Shown here in pieces: positions 10,423 to 21,924 of a DNA stretch of 64,000 bases. A program made the translations under genes and the position numbers. The DNA lies in assembly GCA_050084985.1 (NCBI GenBank), contig JBITNC010000001.1:27342001-27406000 (forward strand), in the 5' to 3' direction. The stretch comes from Nageia nagi (taxonomy: Eukaryota > Pinophyta). The notes below the pieces were generated by a model that did not search any database, was not told the DNA's origin, and saw only the letters and a list, made by a program, of their open reading frames with translations. Position 1 is the stretch's first letter; each line of letters begins with the position of its first letter.

Positions 10423-11544
10423 CGCTACTACATTTTAGCAATTTTGCATCATATGATGTGTCATAAAATTGCATTTTGATATTGTGATCCAATATGCATC
10501 ATTGTTTCACATGTCTACATAAATATAGATAAAACTATTATTTTGACTCATTTATTGATGCATTGAATGATGCATTACTTGACATATTATATGATGCTTC
10601 ACTTGATGCATTGTTTGATGTATTTTAGTGCATTAAGCAATGCATCAAGTGATACATGGAACAAAAAAAAAGGTGTGGATCATGCACACAGATCATGTCA
10701 TGATCCACTATCGACCATTGATACATTCCCTTGATGGATAGTGGAGTTTTAATGGTGGGTATGATGCCATTTATGAGTAAATAAGAGAACTTACCCTTTA
10801 TAAGGGCATTTTTAGGGATACAAGGTTTTATTTTTAGTGATACAGGTTTGCAGGAGTTGAAGACAAGTTGGAGAACATAGATAGTACTATGTATATTCAT
10901 TTTATGGTAAGAAAAATGTGCATTGCATGCTTCAACCACCCACAAATTTTGTTAGAGGAGGCCTTAAAATTTTTGTGGATTCCCATGAAGATTTATTTTG
11001 TATGCTCATGGAATATGATAATTTTAGGCTACCAAAGTTACAACTTTTCTCAACAAATATTGAAACTATTTCATCAAATGCAATAAACACCAATAGTAGT
11101 CCAACTAAATGAATTCACCTTTCCTAGCATCCTCAAAGCATGCACCAAATTAAGAGATTTGTAAAAGGGTTTATACATTAATCAAAGACTCTTTAAAATA
11201 ATTTTTTATTGAATGTTATGGTTGTCAGTACCTTGTTATATGTATATGCAAAATATGGAAGCGTAGAGAAGATAGACTAATTATTTGACAAGATGCAAAC
11301 CCTCATCCCTATCATGTTGACGTATTATTTGATGCATACATGACATATAAATCATCATGTATAGCATCAATTATTTGCAACTCATAACTCTATATATGAC
11401 ACATTACTTGGTGCAATAAGTGATGCTTTATTTGACAGTACCCTTAGTGTTAATTGATGTGTCAAGATTTTTGTAGTTTTTTGAAAAAAATAAGACTATG
11501 GATTGATGCATTGTATGATGTAAAATAGCTAAAATTTAGTAGTG
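10423..11544. mobile_element. CACTA-2: short non-autonomous CACTA-like element
   Basis: The left end reads CGCTACTACATTTTAGC and the right end, reversed, CACTACTAAATTTTAGC. The match continues inward through ATTTT-CATCATA-ATG. The 3-bp target duplication is perfect: tta at 10420-10422 and tta at 11545-11547. Subterminal zones are rich in the motif TGATGCAT. No transposase ORF is present. The segment 11070-11310 is homologous to 8560-8790 in CACTA-1 (shared blocks such as aagcatgcaccaaa and atcaaagactctttaaaa), so the two elements are related deletion derivatives. Confidence 0.8.
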
Positions 11545-11547
11545 TTA

Positions 11548-12870
11548 ACTTACTAAGCATATTTTTTATCTGAATAGAAATAACCTTTATCATGATTTTC
11601 TATTAAAATTTACATAGAGAAATCAGTCTAAATTGATTAAGAATATTAGAATCATTCTCTTTCATAATTAGAAAAAGAAATTTTGAGTTAATAGCTCTAA
11701 AGAGCATACCTTTGTTTTTAGTATCTTGAATCATTTGTATAAATTCATCTTCAACAAGTTATAAGAATTTGCTAATAAAAAGTATTAATGAAATCATATA
11801 GTTATAAAGCTTTTTTTTAATAAGAGAGTGCATGGTTGATTTCAATTTTTTTTGTCACTTAGGTACATAAATCAAGTTTTTCCTCTTAAATTAATAGTTT
11901 ATGGTATGCTTTAAAGAAAATTAATCTTGAGCTTAAATATTTCTAGGTTCATAGGTGAGTAACCATGATAAATGATCTTATGTCAATTAATTTATTTCAT
12001 ATTTCTTCATTTAAATGGTGTTTTCGTTCTTTATTGCTCCAATTATATTTGTATGATATTTTTAAATTATTTTGAGATGGAAATTTTTCATATTTTTATA
12101 ACCTTTTGATAACACCATTCTAGATTTCAATCTCGCTTAGCTCTCTTCTTTAGAACTTGACTTGTATAACTCTAGCATAAACTCTTTTATTTGATTAATT
12201 TGTTAAGGAAGAGGAGATGTATCTCCTATATCTATTACCAATTTCTTAAGTTACTATAAAATACAAATAGGATGGTTAGGCTTCAAAAATAGAGACAAGC
12301 TTTAAAAGTATAATAAAAGGATTCAAAGATAAAGCATAGGATTTGGAACCTCTATAACAAAATATGTAAATCTTAACAATTTCACTAAGGAGTCTCTTAA
12401 TTAGTCAAATCCCTACAATTCAAAGGTATAATTAAAATCCAAAAATAGAATAACCATGCATAGGACATGTTAGCACTAGATGCAAGTGTTAGGAGTATCA
12501 TGATATTGTATTTTATGCAACACTAATATATTTTAAAATTATTTTATTTTTATTTTAAAGTACACATGTAGAAAGAAATACAAGCCAAATAAAAAATCAT
12601 ACATGTAGATATAAAATATAGTTGAGATGTAAGAAATGGTAGAGACCCAAAGGAATGACCAAGTGACATATTTTCTAGTGTATTAATTATCTCAAAAATC
12701 TTATCAAGATAAAACTTTTTGTATATTTTATTCAATTACACCTCTCATTTGTTTTAAAAAGTAAATTTAAGCCTTCTTTACCACCAAGGGTGAATCATAA
12801 TCTTGTGGATGTGGGTTAGCTAGGTTAGCCTTCTTTGAGTTTAGTTCATATAGAAACTCCATATAAAACC
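11548..12870. other. AT-rich spacer without recognisable genes
   Basis: I see only AT-rich unique-looking sequence. The longest ORFs, such as one at 12550-12735 on the minus strand, have no recognisable motif. Confidence 0.45.
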
Positions 12871-12871
12871 T

Positions 12872-13150
12872 AAAGGAATTTAATTCTTCATAAATTTTAA
12901 TATTTTAAATGTTTTATTTGGAACATATATGAAATTGTAATTTGATGGAAAAATCCAAAAAGGGGTGCATATTTTTAACATTTTTCCTTCATGTGCACCC
13001 CCTCCATTTCAAATTACAATGTATTGTTGAAACATTAATGTCTCAAATAAACTCCTCCACTATAGCCATACAAATTTGATGAGCATCATATAAATATCCA
13101 TCATCTGGGTAACCATGGTTGGCCATCCCACTTTTCAATTGTAATGTTTG
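12872..13150. repeat. Left copy of a ~275-bp direct repeat (possible LTR)
   Basis: It starts aaaggaatttaattct and contains a block near aatttgatggaaaaa and another near ggttggccatcccactttt. A diverged copy in the same direction lies at 15232-15505. Confidence 0.65.
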
Positions 13151-15231
13151 CAATGTTGCATCACATAAAATACTCTTTTATGGTGCCATTATTCCTTCAA
13201 CTACTCCATGGAAGCTTCTCCAACATGCATTCACTTTATTCATGGAATTAACATTTTATATATATGGTTGTATTCAATACATCCATAGTCACTTGCTACA
13301 CTTCAATTTTATAGCAATCCATGAGTACTCAATGAAACCATGAATCCCTTATTCCCCAAGCTAAAACTAGATTATATAAATGCAATTGGTTGAATGTTAC
13401 CCAACAACATATTTGAACAATTTGTGATAAATAGATGAATCATTTTTATTCACATAGTAGAGAATAGAGAAAACCTTAAAGTTGTCTAAGCCTTCATGCT
13501 TTGAATTAATGATCCTTGAGATTTACCCAATTGATTTATTTTTATAATCCTTACAACAAAAATATGGTTCTTATGTATTATCCCATTGAAGAATACATTA
13601 GACATTTTTTTGGTGCAAGGTAGTGTTGGGTGCCAAAGATGCATTAGACCAATATGATTTTATATGTGAAGAACTACCCTTGTTGTAATTTATGGAGCAT
13701 AATTATCTAATATTTATTTAGATAAATATAAGGAATATTCATTCTACATATGTTATTCATGTACTAAGTTTGCACTTTTTTAATTTTGTGTGATCATCCT
13801 ATAGGAAAATATATTTATTATATTTTCCATTGAAAAATTGGCAAGCTTTTGGGGGCCATTTATTTCTCCTCACATGTTATTTTATTATAGGTATTATGTG
13901 TTTAAAAACCCCTTATTTTTACCTTTGCAATAGTATATTACATCATATACTTTGTGTGATATTTTCCACCCTTTATCCATGTTTTTCCACATATTGTCAA
14001 CTTAGTCCATACAATTTCCAAAATGATAGGCCTTGTTTTCATTAAGAATCATCAGATATTTATACATTATCTTGAGATAATTATTGAATATTTACAAATT
14101 ATACTTGTTACCTTTTCTTCCATATATAACACTTGGCATATCCTTGAATAAAAATGAAAGTTACATGACATTCTTTTCACCCTTATGTGTAGCCTATCAA
14201 CTATAGAAATCTATGACCAACTTCTCTTGTCACCAAATTCACTAAAGTTCATTTATTATAAATTTTTTGAGTATTTGATCATTAGAAATATTATTTCACA
14301 AAAAAAAAAATTAACCATATATTACATTATCCACTTTTATCCAAATTACCAAAGTTATAACATTTTGAAGTTAACGTTATCATTGGTGAACAACTCCAGT
14401 TGGCAATCAAAAATCATCTTAGTGATATTAAACTTCAACTCTAGTTAATAATAATAATCATCTTGGTTATATTAAACTTCATATTTGATTCATTAAAGTT
14501 TCACATATCTATTATGGATATGGGATATGCCATTATAAAGCTATCTTTAATATATTTCAAACCATATATTACAAGGTATACTTTTTTGAATTTTTATTTG
14601 TTAAAAAGGTCATTACATTCACATTGGTCACCACATCTCCTTAATTACCGTAATTCTATCAATTTGCAACCCAAACTTCAATGCAAATTTCCAAATATTT
14701 TTAGCTCTTTTTGAGGCATGTGAGTACTCATTGGAAAGGTATTTTTTATATCTATCCAACCTTATAAAATCATCAAATTATCTATTTCTTAATATTGATG
14801 AAAAGGAAAATATTCACAACATTATATTCTCACATTGCATACTAAGAAAGGAACTAGTTTTTTATAATATTGAATCTTTATTAGACTTCACTATAACTTT
14901 AGAAGATTATTCACATCAACAAAGGTTATTCATCTCTTTAAATCCTTCAATCATAGAACTAAAGGTCGATATCATTATTTGTTAGTGTCTAAGGTTATTT
15001 ATCAATACTTTAAGGTTGGTGAACATCAAATTCTTCAATTGGTATTAGAGTTTGATACTATAGTTCACCAACCTTGGACCATGGTAACTTCAAAATTCTA
15101 ACATGTTATTAGATCCAACTCGATCCATATGGGTTTAAAAAACTTATGGTTGCCAACATGATGACATCCAATAAGAGTTCATTATCATTTTCTTATGGAG
15201 TTAAAACATTTTCACATTAAGCGAGAGAATG
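13151..15231. other. Interval between the two direct repeats; no clear coding region
   Basis: Several short plus-strand ORFs occur (for example 13830-14045 and 14731-14985), but none shows a known retrotransposon motif. A sequence ttggtattagagttt near 15039-15053 resembles a copia primer site with one C-to-T change. If the outer repeats are LTRs, this would be the internal part of a short decayed element; I cannot confirm that. Confidence 0.35.
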
Positions 15232-15505
15232 AAGGAATTTAATTCTAAATAAATTTTAATATTTTAAATATTTTATTTGGAATATATATGTAACTATAAT
15301 TTGATGGAAAAAGATAAAAAGTGGTGCATATTTTCAATTTTTTCCTTCACATGGACCCCCTACATTTGAAATTGCAATGTATTGGTAAGACATTAATATC
15401 TCATGTACACTCCACTATGATTGTAAATATCTTATAAAATTCATAGAGGGATCCATCTCATGGGTAATAATTGTTGGCCATCCCACTTTTTAATTATAAC
15501 ATATG
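15232..15505. repeat. Right copy of the ~275-bp direct repeat (possible LTR)
   Basis: It begins TGAAGGAATTTAATTC right after a purine stretch, gcgagagaa, which would suit a polypurine tract of a plus-strand element. By eye it is clearly diverged from the left copy. Confidence 0.6.
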
Positions 15506-15538
15506 TAATTATTCTATAATCATTGGATGCTTATAACA

Positions 15539-16055
15539 TGTGTGGATCCTCAAATATAAATTATATGTTTTTCATTTTCTCTATGTTCTTAACATATACA
15601 ATATCAACATATATAATAAAGAATACATATTCACATAAACAAAATAAGTGTCTATAGTGGTTCAACCTAATGTAGGATTACATCCACTCTAACCTTTTGA
15701 TTTTATTATTTATCAATATTTTTAGAAGCCACAACCACAATTCTAGATGCTATGCCTTTCTTTTGATATTTATACACCTTTTGGATATTTTTGCACCTTC
15801 TTCAACTTTCTTTTGTTCTTCTTTACTCCTCTTTTGATCAACATATGGATTTTCCTCTTCCTTTTTTTTTTTTTGCATTACAAACATGTACTAGAATACA
15901 TGTTATATTCCACATAAAATACAACATGTGAATAATCCCAATACAAGAAGAGTTATATACACATGGCATATAATGACTATGATATTATTCACCTTACACT
16001 ATAGCTTTTACTTTATATAGAATGGATTACTATGGATATTATACAATCCATCACA
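15539..16055 (-). repeat. LTR-like fragment, minus orientation
   Basis: On the minus strand it starts TGTGATGGATTG, then has TATATAAAG near 16008-16020. Later it has ggatgtaatcctacatta and gaaccactatagac, the kind of sequence near the 3' end of copia LTRs. No matching target duplication was found at the flanks, so the boundaries are tentative. Confidence 0.4.
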
Positions 16056-17789
16056 CTAGTCAGCAATAAGGAGGATGGTATGGATCTTCCCTTCTTATAA
16101 CATCTCTTGATTTTGGCAATATTCCTTTAGAGTGTTTACAAGACCCCACCACTTGAGCTAACCACACCAAAAATGTTAGAAGCTGAGGGTCTTGCAAATA
16201 CCCACTTGCAATATCTAAAATATTGCTTACTAAATGATAAGAAAAATGATAAACAGTATAAAATGGAAGGAAGGGTAAGATATTTTTCCTTTGTGAAGCT
16301 CCCCAAGATGCCAAATGACCTACAAAATAAAGATTTAAGGTGATATCTAAGCTTTAGGTCCTTAAGAACCTAGAGTAAAAAAAAATGGGCTTATGTGCTT
16401 GTAAACCCACAAGCCTTGAGTCAACAAGGTACTTGAAAATAGCTCAAGGCTTATAATGCAAGCTAACATAGAATAAAGAAAATATAAAATGATTTCCTAT
16501 TAATTTAAATACAAACTAAACTAATCTAACCTAAGTATACCAAGATACTAGCTTAGAATAAGCTAAATTTAACCATGTACAAATAGATTTAAAATGACCC
16601 AAAAGAATATGATTTGATGTACTTAGATGAAATCCAAGACCTACAAAATAACTTGAAATAATGTTAATCCATACAAAAATTAAAATAACATGAGTTTACC
16701 CAAGATTCCCTTGCTTGGATGAGGACAAAAGCTCTCTTTTTGCCTTGAAAAATGATGGGTTGAGCTCTCATGGGGTATAAAAGGCTATCAAGATTTGTTT
16801 ACATAGTTGAAATGAGGTTAAGCATGCAAGAAATCATGAGCTAGATGTTAGAGAGAGAGAGGGAAATGATTTCAAATTAACCTTTATATTTTGAGAGGGT
16901 CCAAATGGTAGGCCAATTAGGAATAGGGTTGATAACTTGATAACAAGGGATCAAGTTACTAAAAATGATCATGTGAGAGTTATCATGTAGGGTTGATTAG
17001 TAGATATGGTCAAGATAAGCTACAAAATATGTCAAGTTTTCATGATTCACCTAAGTTAGGTGAATGAAAGATTTTTATGTGTTTATAGATGCCCCTTTGG
17101 ATGCTAATTTTTGCAATATATGAAATTTAGTACAAACATAAGTGAAGTGTGTGTGATTTGGTGCTTGTATGTATTATGCTAATAGGTTTGACACAATAAT
17201 TTCATGAGTATATATAACTATAACATCTCATAGTGCCATCATTTTCATGTTGTAACTAGTCTGTATTCATGAAAACAAGATGTGATAACAATGTAGTCAT
17301 GCCACTAAGATGGTGAAAATAAATGATAATAAATAAATCTATAAAATATATTGTACAATGATATGATACAATCATGTTAAAAGGATGCATTCACATTGAG
17401 TAACCAAATAAAAAAATCAAATAATATTTGCTTTTCCCCAAAAGCGAAGGGTAAAATGATCAATGATTTTTGCTTTGCCCCATTAGTCTAATGGTGATAT
17501 GATAGTGGCACAATTATGTAAAAAGATTTGATTTTATAAGAAAAAATATCATGTTGAGTGATTAAGTGTAGGCTCACATATCTACTAGGCATTCAACTAT
17601 AATATGTAAGCATGCAATGCTTGAAAAAGATGCAATATTAAATGATAAGTGATCAAACATAATAAATAGTTTAAAATAATAAACAAAAATGCAAAACTAA
17701 ATTGCTTATTTTGTGAGAAAATGATCACACCTATGGGGGTGCCTAACTGGGTGACTATTATCAAAATGTGAAATAGTTGGGTGATTACA
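16056..17789 (-). repeat. Probable gypsy-C 3' LTR, boundaries uncertain
   Basis: On the minus strand a TGTAATCACCCAACT start follows a clear polypurine tract, the way an LTR would begin at 17789 and run left. The structure resembles the putative gypsy-B LTR start at 25519 (TGTAACTACTTGGGT). The left end could not be set. The stretch also contains AT-rich unique sequence and an unrecognised ORF at 16060-16314. Confidence 0.4.
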
Positions 17790-17800
17790 TCCCCCTCAAG
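17790..17800 (-). promoter_or_regulatory. Candidate polypurine tract of gypsy-C
   Basis: The minus strand reads CTTGAGGGGGA immediately before TGTAATCACCC. Placement and composition fit a plus-strand priming site. Confidence 0.45.
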
Positions 17801-19107
17801 TGATAAGAGCATATGAGGTACAAGATATGGCCATATCCATATTATAATTCTATGAGTGAGAAAGGTTGATGGAATTGATGAGAAAAGTAGAAAAATTAAC
17901 CAACTCAAACCTAACTAATATGTTGCAAATTGGTTATGTCTAATCAATATGATATTTAGGTAAATCATTTGGGTGAATTGGATAAGGTAATCAATTAACT
18001 TATTGGTGAACCAGTCTAACCATTGTTATCACTTTTTACACTTGGATATATGAGATTTTAGCTCTAACCTAAGGGAAAGACTTTTTCATTTCTAGGATCT
18101 AGAGAGACCATAGTTTACCATGACATAGATCAGGATGAGATGATGGAAACAGTAATTGGCAAGGAGGATCCATCATGTATTCCACTACATAAAGGATATG
18201 CGCACCTACATAAGCTAGTAAGTGGCTGAAAACTTGACCATTTTTAATTCTAGAAGAGTAATTTGTTAGCTTACCATAGATAATATGAATAAAATAAAGT
18301 TTAGTTTTGCTTTTAATAGTTAAAATGAACATAGATTGATAAAAATTGTAATGAAAGCATAAAACCTAGGGCATCACCTAGTTTCTATTTGACCAAACTA
18401 AACCTAAAAAAATGATAATCAAAATGTACACAACATAGTTTAGAACCTTTTGGCAGATTATATTTGAATTGTTTACATTTTTAATATGTTTTTTCATTTT
18501 TTTGTAAGTCCCTAACTAGGTATGAATGGGTTTCATTCGGGTATACTAATTAGTGGGGTACAAATTAGTCTTGATTATTGGATTGATGGGCATCCCATCG
18601 GTTAGAACCTGACTAGGTTGGCCTAGGATTGATCAATTGGCTAGTTAGCCATCCCACTAGTCAATCAACCAATATGCAAGGAATCGATTAAAAAACCTTA
18701 ACTAGCCTATAGAGTACCAGCTAGATAGAACTAAGAACTTAAGCTAAATTGGATAAATAAAACCATAAAATTTGACTAAAACATGATCATAAGGTATAAT
18801 GACATATAAATTAGATATACCAAGAACATAGACAACTGATAAAATATTAAAAAAAAGGTTAGGTAACACATAAAATGAATACTTACTTAATATAAAGAGA
18901 ATAACTTTGCAAAAATATAATTAGACATTAAATTTGATTAGATTTTTAACTCTACTATTTGATCTTATGCTAAAAAAAAACTTGGCACAAGTCCAAACTA
19001 ATATTCGATACCATGTGGAGCACCTTAGATGAGGATGATTGGATCTAGCTAGTGGATATTGGGTTCGATGGGATTGCCAATTATGTTATTTAATCATAAA
19101 AAAAGAA
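17801..19107. other. Decayed sequence, possibly 3' internal part of gypsy-C
   Basis: No motif is recognisable. The idea that it is retroelement sequence rests only on the adjacent LTR-like start and on the ORF remnant that follows. Confidence 0.3.
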
Positions 19108-19500
19108 TACATATAGACTTTGGTGGAGCATTAGAATTCCAAGCATAACACTTTCAATTTCCTCATAGGGGAAATGATGACCAACTTGATGATATATATA
19201 GGATCTTTTGGGTGCTACTTGAGGGAGAGATTATCATAGAGCCTCCACCAAGAGTGGGAAGATGTAGTAGATGTTTAGGGATGGATGATAGGCCATTAAC
19301 ACTATTCATAGGGTATTTACTATACCACCCTCTATAGATAGGGGTTTCTAATCTTCAAGAAATGATGATCATGACTTTGATCAGTGTGTTTCTACTATCA
19401 AACCCTAATAGGCACAAGTTAATTTGGAACCTATTATATGTGGTCAGAGACATCATAGATGAGGGGACCATTTATGAATGGGTTCCAAGTCCAACCATAC
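19108..19500 (+). pseudogene. Possible plant-mobile-domain (PMD)-like ORF remnant
   Basis: One plus-strand frame with two stops contains HFQFPHRG...DDIYRIFWVLLEGEI. This resembles the plant mobile domain signature, in which a T-F-x-F-P-x-G-E-M block precedes an L-x-D-V-x-x-L-x-G stretch. PMD proteins derive from transposons and also occur as antisense extra ORFs between pol and the 3' LTR of some Tat gypsy elements. The position here, antisense and upstream of a minus-strand LTR start, would fit that. The match is short and from memory, so this is tentative. The gag-only element inserted about 100 bp downstream. Confidence 0.35.
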
Positions 19501-19604
19501 TATGGTAGACCTATTTGTAGTTATTCAATCAATAGAGAGGGAGAATGGGACTCTCCACATCACTGCTAATACAAATATGGGTATGGGAGTACATGTGAGT
19601 GGCA

Positions 19605-19609
19605 TGATC
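19605..19609. repeat. Target site duplication (left) of gag-only element
   Basis: TGATC directly precedes the 5' LTR and is repeated after the 3' LTR. Confidence 0.93.
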
Positions 19610-19723
19610 TGTTAGGTCCCTATACATTATTATTGTTAGGTCGGCTATGGTTATTATTATTTCCTTACATTATTATTGTTATGTCGGCTAGTGTCCTTTC
19701 ATTGTAGTGGCACCCCTTGGACT

Positions 19724-19734
19724 CCTATATATAC
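19724..19734 (+). promoter_or_regulatory. TATA-like box in gag-only LTR
   Basis: The stretch ctatatatact in the middle of the LTR is the likely core promoter. Transcription would start roughly 25-35 bases downstream. The same box recurs in the 3' LTR near 22039-22049. Confidence 0.6.
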
Positions 19735-19787
19735 TAAGGAGGTATTATCATTTGAAGATGTCTATTGTTGTGTAATTGATGTGATGT

Positions 19788-19853
19788 AAAGGAGGTTGCC
19801 CCCTCGAAGTGGCTTATTACAAAGGAGGTTGCCCCCTCGAAGTGGCTTATTAC
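19788..19853. repeat. 33-bp perfect tandem duplication in 5' LTR
   Basis: Two identical units start aaaggaggttgccccctcga at 19788 and 19821. The same duplication is at 22103-22168 in the 3' LTR. Confidence 0.93.
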
Positions 19854-19932
19854 AGATTTTATCTCTTATTCAATGCGTTGAGCTCTCTCTTTGGTGATTT
19901 TATGCTATTTTGGGAACTTTGTTCATAACATT

Positions 19933-19944
19933 TGGTACCAGAGC
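19933..19944 (+). promoter_or_regulatory. Primer binding site of gag-only element
   Basis: TGGTACCAGAGC lies two bases after the 5' LTR. It is one base off the initiator tRNA-Met complement TGGTATCAGAGC. Confidence 0.87.
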
Positions 19945-20720
19945 AGACGATTCTAGGGTTTCAAGGCTCAAAACTAGTCATCGTGGAATTTTCGCTACCA
20001 ATGTTTTTTTGTGAGGATTTAGATTCTGAAATTTATTGGGTTTTTAGAAGACATACCGAAGAAGTTACAGTTAAAATTTCAGCATCTACTTCGCTATATT
20101 TTTCGAGTTACACTCAGGGGAAGTTAAGGTTTATGACTAGTCTCAAAAGCAGGTCGGAAACAGGTGTTCTAGCTAAAAAGGGTATATCTGAAGTTTTACA
20201 GCTCTAAAATAGGTGAGACCTATTGGATTTGTTAGGTTACAGATTGAAGTTTATCTGTTACAATTTTCAAGGTCTAAGAATAAACAGGTAACACAAGGCA
20301 CTTCGTACAAGTTCACTCTTCTAAAAAATCCAAAAATCAGCACATCTTGGGAAAATTGCAGTCATTTCCTCTTGGACTATCAGAATTTGACGAAATCTGT
20401 GGCATTGAAAAGAAGACATCTGAGGCTACCATAGGTATAAATTTCAGACTCTAAAGGGCCAAAATTTCATATTTACATCAGTTGGAAGGTTGGATAATAG
20501 AATAGTCTCCAAATCACGATTTAAAAAGGTACAATTTATTTATTTATTTCTTTAAATTTGCATATATTTTGATTGGAAGGTCTATTTTGGGTGATTCATA
20601 AGCTATTGGAAAGAAAATAAAGAGAAGAGTCTTTTAGTTATAGATGTGTTCTGGCATCTTTAAACATAGGAGCTGTCGTTACTTTGCCAGCACTGCATCC
20701 CGAGGAATTGTGGTCTCCTA

Positions 20721-20950
20721 CAACGTACTCGCAGTATATCGCTTAGGCCACTGTTGGATTCTCTCACGTACCTTTGAGTATATAGAGAGGCCATCATGCT
20801 CATGCACGTACATGGTATATAGAGAGGTCCTTTAGGATTCCCTCATGTACCGCGAGTATATTAGCAAGGGCCCTTTTCGAACAGTTGTGCATTAGACAGC
20901 ACTAGCACAGAATTGAGCTCCCACGTACCTGGCGTATATAGGGAGACCCC
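20721..20950 (+). repeat. Five dispersed copies of a ~25-nt leader motif
   Basis: Copies of cacgtacctgg-gtatatagagagg start near 20721, 20765, 20805, 20844 and 20922, spaced about 40-80 nt apart in the untranslated leader just before gag. Two are also preceded by ggattcyctc. Repeated leader motifs could act in RNA folding, packaging or promotion; the sequence alone does not say which. Confidence 0.75.
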
Positions 20951-20968
20951 CTAGAATACTTAGTCAAA

Positions 20969-21895
20969 ATGCCATCGAAAAAAATTGCTACACCAACTAG
21001 ACCTCTAGAGGGTTCATCCATGACTATAGCAGAAAGTGAAGACATATTCTTTCGAATATCCCAAGTGGAAGAATTGGTTAAAGAGTGTGTAAAAAAGGGT
21101 GATATGGAGGAATTAAAAAGGGATTTGACAAAAGAGTTGGCGACTAAAATGGATCAATATATGGAAAAGATTTTTCAACTCATACAAAACCCAGAGGGAA
21201 AGATTCCTAAAGATGTTGATATGGCCCAGGGTTATCAGGAAAATAATGATATTATTCAAGGAGATAAACCCTTCATTAATAAGCCTAATTCAGGAGGATA
21301 TGCTTCTACTGATGGAAGTAATCAAGCATGGTTCTCAAGGGGAATCCAAATCCCTAAGATCGACATGAGGAAGTTTGATGGAAGGGACCCCATCACTTGG
21401 ATATTTCAAATGGAGCACTTTTTTGATCTACACCAAGTACCAGCATCACAAAAAGTAACTATTGCATCCTTGTATCTAGAGCCTGAGCAGGTTGTATGGT
21501 ACCAATGGCTTTGTGAACGTAAAAAGGGTTCTATTATATCTTGGTCCATTTTTACAGAGGAACTGATAGCCTACCATGAGGATGTTAAGAATAATTCCTT
21601 CTTTACTCGATTGATAAATCTAAGGCAAGAAGGTTCAGTGATGGAGCACATTCAACAATTTCAAAAGTTGAGTCTTAGAGTGAAGGATATACCAGATGAT
21701 AGATTGTTGGATCTCTTTATGGGAATCTTAAAGGATAAAATTCAACATGAGGTGCATCTATTTGAACCAACATCCTTAGAGATGGCTTTCAGGATGGCAA
21801 GGAAGGTTGAAAGTAAAAATATGGCAATGGCGGAATATTCCACATGGGAAGATGAGAAATTTCTACAGAAGCATCCAGAACTACTAAAATGTTGA
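20969..21895 (+). CDS. Gag protein of the non-autonomous element, ending in a pol-like tail (308 aa)
   Basis: This is a Ty3/gypsy-type capsid protein. An N-terminal charged, likely helical segment (about residues 20-75) is followed by a retrotransposon gag domain at about 118-275: IPKIDMRKFDGRDPITWIF, FFDLHQVP, LEPEQVVWYQWL and LRQEGSVMEHIQQF. The domain ends in AFRMARKVESKNMAM, which is normal for gypsy gag. The last ~20 residues, YSTWEDEKFLQKHPELLKC, instead resemble the extreme C-terminus of a gypsy integrase. The frame therefore looks like an in-frame fusion left by a deletion from mid-gag to the end of pol, near base 21830. No zinc knuckle remains. The ORF is fully open, so a product could be made. 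The start is the first ATG after the leader that opens this frame. Confidence 0.88.
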   Translation: MPSKKIATPTRPLEGSSMTIAESEDIFFRISQVEELVKECVKKGDMEELKRDLTKELATKMDQYMEKIFQLIQNPEGKIPKDVDMAQGYQENNDIIQGDKPFINKPNSGGYASTDGSNQAWFSRGIQIPKIDMRKFDGRDPITWIFQMEHFFDLHQVPASQKVTIASLYLEPEQVVWYQWLCERKKGSIISWSIFTEELIAYHEDVKNNSFFTRLINLRQEGSVMEHIQQFQKLSLRVKDIPDDRLLDLFMGILKDKIQHEVHLFEPTSLEMAFRMARKVESKNMAMAEYSTWEDEKFLQKHPELLKC

Positions 21896-21910
21896 GGACA
21901 ACATTTTTTT

Positions 21911-21922
21911 GAAGGAGAGGGG
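21911..21922 (+). promoter_or_regulatory. Polypurine tract of gag-only element
   Basis: gaaggagagggg lies two bases before the 3' LTR start and marks plus-strand priming. Confidence 0.85.
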
Positions 21923-21924
21923 CA

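Larger units (their letters stand above)
19610..19930 (+). repeat. 5' LTR of gag-only element
   Basis: It starts TGTTAGGTCC and ends TTCATAACA. Two similar ~28-bp segments begin tacattattattgtta near its start, and a 33-bp duplication lies in the second half. A TATA-like box is present. Confidence 0.95.

Noticed and set aside
15036-15056. Copia-type primer site (ttggtattagagttt) as evidence for another copia element
   Set aside because: One base differs from the usual site, and I found neither an LTR end immediately before it nor gag after it.
16060-16314. 84-codon minus ORF as a possible host gene
   Set aside because: It has no recognised domain, splice context or conservation signal, and it sits between LTR-like fragments.
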